Shown here piece after piece: positions 45,732-56,672 of a stretch of DNA of 64,000 nucleotides (within the stretch, counting starts at the first letter, position 1; the number at the start of each line of letters is the position of its first letter). Position numbers and translations under genes: made by a program. The notes below the pieces were generated by a model. It was given only the letters and a program-made list of their open reading frames with translations. It was not told the origin of the DNA and made no database searches. The DNA lies in contig CM039509.1 of assembly GCA_022432975.1 (NCBI GenBank), forward strand, positions 43,744,209 through 43,808,208, given 5' to 3'. The stretch is from Begonia masoniana. Lineage: Eukaryota > Streptophyta > Magnoliopsida > Cucurbitales > Begoniaceae.

Positions 45732-47963
45732 AAAAAGGTGATATTAATGTAGCTTTTCACGTTGGAATTAAGTCATGCAAAGGAATGAAGAATGGTGGAA
45801 AATTCAAACCAAAACAATTTTGAAAAGTCAAAAGTTTTGATAACCAATAGAAATTTAACAATTTATGAAATAAATGATAGAAAATGGGTGAAAGAAGAAG
45901 CCATCACGTTGGAAGAAATGAGAAGGGAAAAAGTGAGGGTTTAAGTGTAAAAATTAAAAACTTGTTAGGTGGAAATTAAAAGTGGAAAAACTTTTAGGTT
46001 AAAAAGACAAAATTGAACCAAATTTTATCATCTTCCTCCCCTTGCTCCACGATTCTCCTTGGCAGCTATTGAAGCTTCATTTCTTCATTTCATCAAGAGG
46101 TTTTCAAGGGTTTTTAAGGTAAAAATAAGTGGGTTTTAAGTTATATACCATTAGGTGTTATTTGGTGGTGTTTTTAGGGTGTTTTGTGAGGGATTACATA
46201 GGGTTTGAAAACCCTAAATGGTGAAGTCCGAATTTTGGGGTTTAATGGTGGTTTTCTTCCCTAAGTTCATGATTAAGAGGTTAGATGAATTGGTTTAGGT
46301 TGATTTTAGGGATAGATGGAAGATTGGTGAGGAGTTGTTAGAAAACCGGTTTTGAACAATTAGATTGCCGGTTCTGTTTTGTCATTTTCGGCTTGGTTAA
46401 GTGTGGTTTTTGGTTACTTTAAGTGTTTGAATGGATAGTAGACGTGTAGAGGTTTCCGAATTGGGGTGGCACATCGAAATCCGTTGAAAAACGAGAAAGT
46501 TATGACCGTTTGAAGTTGGACGGTCAAAAAATTGTGTAAAAATTGGGTTTATGTGTTTTGTGAGAGAAATGTGTTTTAAGTGTTGTTAGTTTTAGTTAGA
46601 AAATTTCCTTAGATTGTATTGATAACTTATCAAGCTAAGTTTCCATTATTTTAGGCCGTCGAACGTGTGAATTGACCGGTAGAATTGAGCAATTGGAAGC
46701 CGAGCATTCAGGTAAGTAGTGGAGTGCTTGTTTGTTGCCTTCGGGCCTACACCATAGAACGGTAGGGATTGTTTGTTTGTTTGTTGTGTTTTAATTTGTG
46801 TCATGCATCGGGTGTCATGCATCATTGTTTTCTAACTACGAAACCACATGTTTTGCATGCTTGAGTGGTGAGAATGAATTGAAAGATAAGAAAATTGATA
46901 TGCAACTTGGTCTCGAGAAGGATAGCCTCGTCGGGCACGTGGCTCCCTGAGCACCCCGCGGGGGATTTTACTTGAGATACTATGCTAATGTACGTAATGT
47001 GTCGTGAGTATGAATGCCTCGATATGTTCGTGCTTGAAGGCACAATGAGGATTCTACGATCGATTGGGGAAGATTTGGTTGGCCGTCCAGGATTGTGTTA
47101 GGGCGTGTGCCTCCGGTCTTGCTCCGTGGGTCAAGGTATGGCCGTCCAGAATTGCGTTGGGGGCGTGTGCCTACTTGATTCACATGAAAGTGGAAGATAA
47201 ATGTAACCAGAACGAGAAGAAAATAACGGAGTGTGTAGAAACTGCATGTTAGGGTTGAGTTGAGCATTTTGTGTGTTAATGTGCATTATTTCCATACTTG
47301 CTAAGTGTTAGGCTTACCTTTTTGTGTTCTATGGTGTAGGTGACGAGTATTATACAGGTGAGATAGATGAGACTGCCGAGGATTAGGCCGCAGTCGGAGG
47401 AGTACGGAGTCCGCTGGTACAGGCTATTGCTGGGGCGTCTTGACCACCGTTTTCCTCGAGTTTGTAGGAGGTTGTTATTTTGTATGTAGATATTTGGTAT
47501 GTAGATAGTTGGTGGGTGTTCTAAGTTGTTTTGATGAGTTACTTGTTTAAATTGTGATAGGTTTGGTACATTTTGGGTACATCGCATTGTAATGTTTTCG
47601 TAATTATTTTGACGGTTTGCGAGTCAATTGTGTTGATGGATAATGGTTGTAAGTGTTTGTGGTTTGAACTAGTTTGATTCATGGTTTTAAATTGCAGGTT
47701 TTGGTTTATCGAATTTTAGGCGTTATGCCGTCCGTTTTAATTTTAAATTTTTTTTAATTTTTCTATTTCCAAATTATTTTAACCAGATATTTTCTGATGT
47801 ATTTTAAACGTATTTTGGGCACGTTTCCCAATAAAATTTCGAGGGTTCGGAAAACCCGAAAATGAGTCTTATAATTTATCGAAATTTTTTTTTAAAACGT
47901 CGTTTAAACGCGGGTTGGGTTGCAAAGTGACGCACCGAGCCAGGGTGGGTTCGGGGCGTTACA

Positions 47964-48626
47964 GCTATCTACTAGAGCATTAATATTATGGATTTCATAT
48001 TCTTGATCAATAATTAAAGTAATTTGGATATACCATTTTTGAAAAATGATTTGATTAATATGATTTAAAGTTATATTTTCAATTTCATTTTCAGAAGATA
48101 AATTTTCTTCTATATTTAAGTTCCGTTTTAAAGTGTAAGCTATATTAGACTCTAATTTTGAAAATCTATTATTTACCATAATTTGATATTGATCATAATT
48201 ATAATGAAGTTGTTTTAATTCAAATTTTAAATTGTTAACTCCTTGATTTAAATCTTGTATTGTTACTGGTTTAATTTTTGTATTATTTTCAAGTATATTA
48301 AAGACTTCATTAATACTATAATATTTTGAATTAATAGAATTTTTAGGTTCTAAAATTTTAGGTTGTTTTGCTTCTTTATTATTTTGTATAATTATTTCAA
48401 TAATTTTTGTTCTAATATTTGGATCATTTATTTGATCGATAACTTCAATAATTTCTTGTTGAGATTTTGTAAGAACATTTATTTGTTGACAACAATTATT
48501 TTTACAATTATCTTCGGAAGAAGAAGATAAATTATCATAATCATAACCAGAAGATTCAGATTTAGATTCTTCATCTGTTGAGGTTAATAATATTTTTGAT
48601 AATTGAAGACGTAAACCTTCGTCCAT
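47964..48626 (-). pseudogene. Pararetroviral nucleocapsid-protease linker of copy 2
   Basis: An open frame of about 220 viral codons. It has an acidic Ser/Asp/Glu cluster, an Asn/Lys/Ile-rich linker predicted to be helical, and then the N-terminal protease strand ending at ALVDS. The frame formally runs on to 47904, but those last codons belong to the inserted LTR. Confidence 0.75.
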
Positions 48627-49264
48627 ATTTAATTCATTTAATTTTTTCTTTGTAGAACATTTAGAGGCATAATGACCAATTTTTTCACATTTAAAACATT
48701 TAATATCAGATTTTGATTTAGAATGTTTTCTATAATTCTTATATTTCTATTTATATTTTTGCTTAGGATAATATTCCCTATCCTTATCATTTGTTTGTTT
48801 ATATTTTTATAATATTTTTTCTTTCTTTTAGAACGATAATGTTCTATGTTTTTAGAATGTTTAGACATAGGCTTTTTATTAGGAATGTGATAAGCAAATT
48901 GCTCAAAGAATTCTCCTATTTCTTTTTTCTCAGTTAGATTTTGTTTTTTCAATTGATACTGCAACTTCATATCGTTACAGAGAGATAGTCCTTCTTGAAC
49001 ACATACACTTATGAGATGACCATAAGTACATGTAGACCAAAATATCATAATACCTGAATTTAAGTCTAATAATCTTTGTTTAACCCTTTTAGCAGATAAA
49101 GGAGTTAATCCGTCTATAAATTTAGTTTTCTAATATTCTGCATTAGCATCTGTTCTTTGCATAACTTTTATAAGAAAAAACATCTTTATACCATCTAAAA
49201 TAGGTTAAAGATGGACATCTAAGATTTTGTAATAATTCTCTGTCACGTTTTTGGCGTTGTTCTT
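47964..49264 (-). mobile_element. Pararetrovirus copy 2, segment 4 (coat C-terminus, zinc knuckle, protease start)
   Basis: From right to left: the coat-protein C-terminal half (49264-48640, several frames), a CX2CX4HX4C knuckle (CFKCEKIGHYASKC, near 48645-48690), an acidic Ser/Glu-rich segment, and the beginning of the protease up to the catalytic Asp codon at the left border. One frameshift near 48740 separates the coat frame from the knuckle frame. Confidence 0.85.
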
Positions 49265-51848
49265 GTAACACCCGGTTTCCATTAACCGATTTACATTTTT
49301 CCATTTATAGAGAATGTTTTATAATTGATATATGGGCGATTTAGTGATTAGGTTAACAAGTGATTGAGCAAGGACAGAATGGTAATTTGCAATTTATTGT
49401 GGATAACGCATTTAAGGGAGGGTTTAATGAGGTTTAGCCGCCACTGTTCCCTCATTTTCCTCTTTGGGTTTTCAGCTCAAGCAGTCGAGCTCTCTAGACA
49501 ATTTTTCCTCGCCCGATCCTCCTTCAAACTAGGTAAGTTTTCCTTTCGTTATCTTGAGATTTTAGTGGCTATATAGCAGAGAGAGTACAATGCGTGTATT
49601 TTAATGAGGCCGCGAGTGTGTTGAGTTCGGGTTTAGTGTTGAGAATGTTCGGTAACCAGAGTTTCCAAACTAGCTCCTTAGGTTTCTGAACGATATAAGG
49701 TTAAGGTTAGTGATGATCTAATCGGTATTCTGCTTATGACATTAGGTGTACAGAGCCTCCCGAGTAGTGGTAATCGAACAATTTCCAGGAATCCAGGTAA
49801 GTGAAGTATGCATGTGCCTTCGGGCCTACATCACAAAACGGTAGGGTTATGCATTTTGTGAATGATTTTGTATGTCATGCATCATGTTTTTGAAAGATTA
49901 TGAAAATGAATTTCCATGTAGAATGGTGAGGTATGAACTGAATGTGACAGATAGCAAAGGGATCAGATCAGCTATTAAGGGAATTCATCCGCCCCTTAAT
50001 CGAGTAGAGGATGTATGACATTGGGAGAATTGATCCCACTCCCAAGGGAACCATGGGATCAGATCAGCTATTAAGGGAATTCATCCGCCCCTTAATCGAG
50101 TAGAGGATGTATGACATTGGGAGAATTGATCCCACTCCCAAGGGAACCAAGGGATCAGATCAGCTATTAAGGGAATTCATCCGCCCCTTAATCGAGTAGA
50201 GGATGTATGACATTGGGAGAATTGATCCCACTCCCAAGGGAACCAAGGGATCAGATCAGCTATTAAGGGAATTCATCCGCCCCTTAATCGAGTAGAGGAT
50301 GTATGACATTGGGAGAATTGATCCCACTCCCAAGGGAACCAAGGGATCAGATCAGCTATTAAGGGAATTCATCCGCCCCTTAATCGAGTAGAGGATGTAT
50401 GACATTGGGAGAATTGATCCCACTCCCAAGGGAACCAAGGGATCAGATCAGCTATTAAGGGAATTCATCCGCCCCTTAATCGAGTAGAGGATGTATGACA
50501 TTGGGAGAATTGATCCCACTCCCAAGGGAACCATGGGATCAGATCAGCTATTAAGGGAATTCATCCGCCCCTTAATCGAGTAGAGGATGTATGACATTGG
50601 GAGAATTGATCCCACTCCCAAGGGAACCAAGGGATCAGATCAGCTTATGGACGTATGTGTATGCAACTGAGATGAGAAAGTAGAAATTGCATGTTTAGGA
50701 ATTTATGTTTCAGCAATGCATTTTATTACTGCTTTACTTACTTAGCATTAGGCTAATAGATGAGTTTTATGATGTAGGTGTTGAAGATACTGCAGGTGAA
50801 TTCTCTAAGTTCACTGAGAGATAGGCTGGTTGGAGGAGCACATTCATGTTTCGGCCTGGTAAACTGATGAGGCGGGTTAACTGGTGTCAGTAATCTGAAA
50901 GTTTAGTTGACAGTGTTTCAACTTAAATTTGTTGAGTTTTCGTGACAGTAGTGATTTCGATGTTTTGAGTACGTTTTTTTTTTAGTTTCCTTTTTCTGAT
51001 AATAGAGTTCTGTTGGAATTTAATGTTAGCACTCACTGGAATTTTAGTAATGTAATGGTTTGAAATGTTTTTGAATGGTTTTAGTGAAGTGAGTAAATTC
51101 TTTTCTGTAGGTTGAGTTGTTGTTCTGTTGTCTATCGGAAGATGTCTTCAGTGGAAGCCATCGGATGATATAGAACGAAATTTGTCGTTTAGTGATCGGC
51201 GTGTGCAGTTTACTCAATCGGAAGGTGTAGGTTTAAGTTTATCGGATGATGTCTCAGTAAACTCATCGGCAGATGCGTGCTGACGTCATCGGAAGGTGTA
51301 GGTTTAAGTCTATCGGATGATGTCTCAGTAAACTCATCGGCGGATGCGTGCTGACGTCATCGGAAGGTGTAGAGAGTATTTTGTCGTTTAGTCACCGGTG
51401 GATGTAGAACAAAGTCGATCGGATGAAGGAAATCACCTGGCTGACGTCATCGGAAGATGTAAAGTGCATTTTGTCGTTTAGTGACCAGTGGATGTCGTGT
51501 GTAAATCCACCGGATGATGTAGAAAGTCTTTTGTCGTTTTGCCACCGGATGATGTCTTCCATTTTCTGCTTCAGCCCCTTTTGTTGACTTTGTTCAGCGG
51601 GCGATGCGTTTGACTTTTGAAACTTATGAAGTGTTCTGCGATTTAAACCTTCATTACTTTTTGCCGATTATTCCCTAAAATTCTAACTGAGTATTCAAGT
51701 ATTATACAATAGTTTTGTTTAACTCTATTTTACTTAAATGATTTCCACTGTAAGTTTGTTTAAAAAAAAAATAGTAATACGGTTGAAATTTTTAGTCATG
51801 TACGGGCATGGTGTGATGAACCGGGTTCAGATAACTCGGGGCATTACA
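49265..51848 (+). mobile_element. Solo LTR with 96-bp hairpin-unit array
   Basis: It runs TGTAACACCC...GGGGCATTACA, 2,584 bp. The flanks (left TTTCT, right GTTCT) match at four of five bases, so one has mutated. It contains intron 1, the donor CCAG/GTAAGT at about 49797, CCTACATCACAAAAC at 49825-49839, the 96-bp array, an acceptor arm at 50764-50778 with one mismatch, and TGACGTCA sites at about 51282, 51352 and 51443. Confidence 0.88.
49959..50650 (+). repeat. 96-bp tandem array, 7 units plus a partial
   Basis: Units start at 49959, 50055, 50151, 50247, 50343, 50439 and 50535, with a truncated one at 50631. Nearly all differences are one A/T change (CCATGGG or CCAAGGG). Each unit holds two inverted repeats, TTAAGGG...CCCCTTAA and TTGGGAG...CTCCCAA. 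Related LTRs at 8454, 30992, 52747 and 58873 have only about two diverged units at the same place. Confidence 0.93.
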
Positions 51849-52510
51849 GTTCTATAGCTCCAATAAAGTGGAGAATTATAGCTTGTACAAGAGTATAAAC
51901 ACTATCTTCAATAATAGTGGTTCTTTGTGGAGTTCGTTGTCCATTTGTGTCATCAACAAGTAGTTCTTTGTTGAGTTCGTTGTCCATTTGTGTCAACAAC
52001 TGTTTCAATAATATTTTCTTGTTTTACGGCTTTTAAAATTTCATTTTTTTGAACAGGATTTAAATAATGATCCCACCAGCCTTTAAGAGCGCTAATAAAA
52101 CCATTAATAATAAAATATAGCTATATCAGAATCTTTGTTTTGAGCTGCTTTACATACGCTTGAATACATTAGAATTTTATGAATAACGTCATAAATTTGA
52201 TATTTCGATAAACCATCTACATTCCATTCATAGATAGTTTTAGCACTATAAGATGTTTGTTCTTTGTAGAAATTTTCTTCCCATAATAAATCTGGGGGAG
52301 TTGGTCTTTTATAATAAGTTCTTCTAACCATATCACCACCTGGGCCAGTATCATATTTAACCCTATTGAGGTTTAAGGGTTCTGCTTGATTATCATAGTT
52401 ATTGATAAGAGGATAAGATTCTTGTAAATTACAAAAATCTTGAATTTTGTTTAATTCTATTGTTGAATCAGAATCAATATTAGATTCATTATCGGTTTCC
52501 TTATTACTAA
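51849..52510 (-). mobile_element. Pararetrovirus copy 2, segment 5 (coat protein N-terminal half)
   Basis: The coat-like frame reads from 52510 to about 52104 with a PGGDMVRRTYYKRPTPPDLLW segment, then shifts and continues to 51849. This block (RTYY-RPTP, YEWN-DGL) is typical of pararetroviral coat regions in plant genomes. It ends on the right where a Harbinger-like terminal repeat begins at 52511, so the movement-protein region is absent from the window. Confidence 0.75.
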
Positions 52511-52746
52511 GGGCAACTCCAATGGTATCAACCCGGTGGAGTTGCTATCAAATAAATTAATATTATTATTTAAATAAATTACATTCTCTCTCTTCCACCT
52601 CATCTCTTAAGCAACCTTGCACTGCAATGATAGCAACCCCTAGTTCGTTGCTTATAAATTAATTTTATATTAATTTTAATATTAATTTTTCTTACATATA
52701 TATAATCATAATATCATTAAATTAAGTAAATATTATAGTTTATATT

Positions 52747-54916
52747 TGTAGCACCTGGCAATTATCGACTAGCATTGACGTTTGTAGCGTACGTTTTATG
52801 GAATTAAGGGGGGATATGGCTAATTGCTTGAGTATATTAATAGAGAAGAATGAGAATCAATGGTTAGGTTAAAGTTTGGTTAGTTAAGGGCATATGTGTA
52901 ATTTCTGAAATTTATATTATAAATGAGGGTTTAGCTAAGGGTTTAGCCGCCACACTTTTCACTTTCCATTTCGCTTCTCAGCTCAGCAGAGCGCTCTAGG
53001 AGATTCTCCCTCCAATTTCTTCAGCGATTTTTCCAGCCTAGGTGAGTTTCCTTCGTTTACCTTGTGTTTTAGTGGTGAGATAACAGAAGGTGTACAATGT
53101 GTGTTCTTTGGGAATACCGTGAATGAGAATAGGTTTGGGTTTTGGTGAAAAATTGGGAATCTACGATTATCAGAGTTCCAAACTAGTTCTTTAGATTTCT
53201 GGTTGATTTAGGATTAAGTTTATTGAAGATTTGATTAATGTTCTGTTTATGGCTTTAGGTGAGCAAACTTCTGAGGTAGCTTACAACTGAGCATTGTCCA
53301 GGAGATCAGGTAAGTAGAGTATGTGTGTGCCTTCAGACCTACATCACAAAACAATAGGGTTTATGTGTGTTTATGTTTTTCAGTATGTCATGCATCATGT
53401 TTTATTGAATGAGAACGAAAATGAATTTACATGTAAAGGCATGGTGAGACTTGGACAGATTGTATCAGATCAGCTATTAAGGGAACTAATCCGCCCCTTA
53501 ATCTAGTAGAGGATTTATACTTTGGGAAAACTGATCCACTTCCCATCGTACAGGGGGATCAGATCAGCTATTAAGGGAACTAATCTGCCCCTTAATCTAG
53601 TAGAGGATTTATACTTTAGGAAAACTGATCCACTTCCCATCGTACAGAAGGATCAGATCAGAGAAACGAATACAAAAGCAACTGAGATGTGAAAATAGAA
53701 ACTGTATGATTAGGATTTATGAATTCAGTATTTCATTCATATTTGCTCTACTTATTTAGCATTAGGCTAATAGATGAGTTTTGTGATGTAGGTGCTGAGT
53801 TTCCAACAAGTGATTCCTTTGAGTTTACAGAAGAATAGACGAAGTTGATGGAGCACATCTATGCCGCGGTTTGGTGCACTGATGAGGCGGTTTAACAAAT
53901 GTCAGTATGTGAAGTCTTAGTGGACAAGTGTGTTGTTGAAATGTGCTGAAGATTTTAATGACAGAAGTAGTTTTAATGTTTTGACATGTTTTGGGATTAT
54001 CCTGACTATGAAAACACGATTGGTTTATTTGTAGCTTGCTATTTTGGATTTTTAGAAAGTTGTGGTTTTAAGTTGTTTTGAATGATTGCAGTAAAATTTA
54101 TAAGTTCTTTTAGTAGGAAGAGTTATCCGATGGTTTAGAGTGTAAATGCTAATATGGTTCTGCGTCGTTCTGCAGATGTCGAATGGCAGACATCAATCGG
54201 TGGATGTTGAGTGTTACTGTTGGTCGGCAGATGCTGTCGTTCGACAGAAGTCAAAGTCAATCGATAGATGTGAGTAGTAGATTTTGTCGTTTTGTGATCA
54301 GTGGATGTGAGCGGTAGATGTGAGTAGTAGATTTTGTCGTTTTGTGATCGGTGGATGTGAGCGGTAGATGTGAGTAGTAGATTTTGTCGTTTTGTAATTG
54401 GTGGATGTGGGCGGTAGATGTGAGTAGTAGATTTTATCGTTTTGTGATCAGTGGATGTGAGCGGTAGATGTGGGTAGTAAATTTTGTCGTTTTGTGACCG
54501 GTGGATGCGAGCGGTGGATGTATTTTGTTCAGCTTCTACCGCTGAGACTCTTCTGTCTCTACTTCTACTGTTGGAACTGTTTAGCGGAAGATGTCTTCTG
54601 TTTCTGCTCTTACCGCTGAGACTATTTGGCGGAAGAAGTGTTCGAATTTAAGACATTTAAATATTCAACACATTTATGTCCTCGGTTCTTTTGACTGATT
54701 ATTTCTATTATTTTAATCGTTATACAAGTATTGTTTTAGTGTTTTGTTTTAACCCTATTTTATACAAATGAATTTCCGCTGCAAGTTTTCTTGATGTTTT
54801 TAAATAAAGGTTAAATTTTGAGCGTCGAGTGAGGTTTTTAAAATATTCCCAGATTGTCTTAGTTTTGTTCAGCGTTATGAGTAGCGAATCGAATTTATAA
54901 AATTCGGGGCGTTACA
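52747..54916 (+). repeat. Gypsy 5' LTR
   Basis: It starts TGTAGCACC. Intron 1 is 53042-53258 (GTGAGT...TTTAG). A donor CAG/GTAAGT is at about 53309, CCTACATCACAAAAC at 53338-53352, two hairpin units at 53465-53650, and GTTTTGTGATGTAGG across the acceptor at 53778-53792. A 50-bp tandem satellite (TTTGTCGTTTTGTGATCGG core, about five units) lies at 54260-54520. Confidence 0.92.
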
Positions 54917-55267
54917 CACATCTCGCGGTTAAATAGCTATTTCCAACTGCCGGTGGGAAAACATGCTCCTTCTCTCAGGACAGCCATGTCTGAACCCCAC
55001 CCCGACATGACCAGGATTACATACATTCTTATCTTTTCATTAGTTGTTTCTTTTCATGAAAACGTATGCGGAAGTTCTTTTTTTGTGTTTGTTCGAAAAA
55101 CATGATGCATGGACATGTAAGGTGCATTAAACGTAAAGAAAGCATAAAATAGTACATAAAACCTAGGAAAACGTTTTAGTATAACAAATATTCTAAACTA
55201 CCCATCCAACCTACACTAAGCAATAAAATCACCAAATATCTTAAAATAGTACATAGAATATAGCAAA
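54917..55267 (+). other. Gypsy leader without a recognisable primer site
   Basis: No gene is seen. The sequence right after the LTR does not match the common TGGTATCAGAGC primer site. A pyrimidine-rich segment is followed by A-rich sequence up to the gag ATG at 55268. Confidence 0.6.
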
Positions 55268-56323
55268 ATGGCTAGACGACCAGGAAGACCAAGAGTACCG
55301 AGAGAGATGCCAAATTTGAGAACTGAGGAGGATCCTAGTGTAATTACGCAGCTGACAGCTTTAGTACGTCAGCAGTCTGAACAACTGGGACTACTTCTGA
55401 ACCGAGATGTGCAAGGGAGTGCCAACTCGTGTTCCAACAATGAACAAGCAGGAGACAGATTCCGGAGGTTGCAACCGCTCACGTTTGATGGACAGTCATC
55501 CAATCTGATTGTTGCCGAGGGATGGCTCAGGAAGATTGAGAGTATGTTCAGGTGTGCCAACGTTGGAGAAGGAGACAAAGTCACCTTGGCAACATTCCAT
55601 TTGGCTGGGGATGCTCTACTTTGGTGGGAAACAATGGAGACAACCACTGATGTTCTGGCTTTGTCTTGGTCTCAATTCAAGGAAATTTTCTATTAGAAAT
55701 ACTTCAACAGCACCGTCCAGGTCCGCAAAGAAGGTGGAGTTTCTGAATTTGAAGCAGCCGGGGTCCATGTCTGAGTACAATAGACAGTTTGAGTCCCTGT
55801 CCAGGTTTGCAGGACACTTTGTTCACAGGAATGAGGATAAGGTGTTTCAATTTATGCATGGACTGAAACCAGAGATTTACAGAGGAGTCAAGTTTTCGGG
55901 TATTAAAGGTTTGTCTTACGGAGAAGTTGTGTCCACGGCATTGAAAGTGAAAGATGCGGAATTGAAGTGTGCTGGACCAAAGGAAACCCACGAAAGTTTA
56001 TTCAGCCACACTAACAGAGTGGGATGAAGAGGCCTAGTGAAGGCCAGAGTAGTCAGGGAGCAGGAAAGAAAGTACAAAATGTTAGGAAGTTTCCCCAATG
56101 CCCGGTATGTTTAAAGAGTCACCCGGGAGAGTGTAGATTTGGGTCGGGAAAGTGTTTCAACTGTGAAGAAGTTGGACACACGTTCAGGGATTGCCCGAAG
56201 CCCAGAGTCACTCGGTGCTTCAATTGTAACAAGGTCGGTCATATTAACAGAGACTGCCCAGCTTTAAAGAGTGGCCCTGCTAAAATAAAGTCGAGGATAT
56301 TCTCCATGATGGAGTCGAGGTGA
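55268..56323 (+). pseudogene. Gypsy gag, broken into three frames
   Basis: The N-terminal and capsid part is 55268-55696 (MARRPGRPRVPREMP; FHLAGDALLWWETM) and ends at a TAG in SQFKEIFY. After a shift the capsid resumes to 56027 (SEYNRQFESLSRFAGHF, FMHGLKPEI). A further frame at 56024-56323 holds the nucleocapsid, with CPVC...H...C and two CX2CX4HX4C knuckles (CFNCEEVGHTFRDC, CFNCNKVGHINRDC). Gag of this kind packages element RNA. The relationship is to the Tekay-like gag at 42031-42875. Confidence 0.88.
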
Positions 56324-56342
56324 TGAAGACTAGCCCGCAGTA

Positions 56343-56672
56343 GTGTCAGGTACTATATTGATCAATTCTATGTCTGCTTTTACTTTAATAGATTCTGGTA
56401 CAACACATTCTTTTATAGCGTCTGCATTTGCTGTTAAGTTAGATGTACAGCCTACGCCAACTGAACATGTGTTTAATGTCACGTTACCCTCTGGTGAATG
56501 CATGCACTCTAGCCGAGTGATGCTTAATAGTGTGGTGTCAGTGGGAAGCGTGAATCTGCCTGCTGATCTCATTATCATGGAGATGATGGGATTTGATGTA
56601 ATCCTAGGAATGGACTGGTTGTTTAAGCATTATGCAACAATCGATTGTAGGACTGGAATAGTTAGTTTTTAA
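56343..56672 (+). CDS. Gypsy aspartic protease, truncated after the domain
   Basis: 109 codons with active site TLIDSGTTHSFIAS and the second strand [20 protein letters not shown], matching the protease at 41362-41895 almost motif for motif. It stops after GIVSF. A short remnant continues out of frame to about 56830, and no RT follows. The start may not be used, because the domain is normally part of a gag-pol polyprotein. Confidence 0.85.
   Translation: MSGTILINSMSAFTLIDSGTTHSFIASAFAVKLDVQPTPTEHVFNVTLPSGECMHSSRVMLNSVVSVGSVNLPADLIIMEMMGFDVILGMDWLFKHYATIDCRTGIVSF

Larger units (their letters stand above)
35457..47963 (+). mobile_element. Solo LTR (2.47 kb) interrupted by the Tekay-like element
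   Basis: Ends are TGTAACACCCG and GGGGCGTTACA, with a perfect GCTAT duplication (35452-35456 and 47964-47968). LTR sequence is 35457-35691 and 45737-47963. It belongs to a diverged branch: donor CAG/GTAAGT at about 46710, CCTACACCATAGAAC at 46746-46760, and GTTCTATGGTGTAGG across the acceptor at 47326-47340. Between them a GGCCGTCCAG...GTGTGCCT module occurs twice (47078-47113, 47138-47172). Confidence 0.9.
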
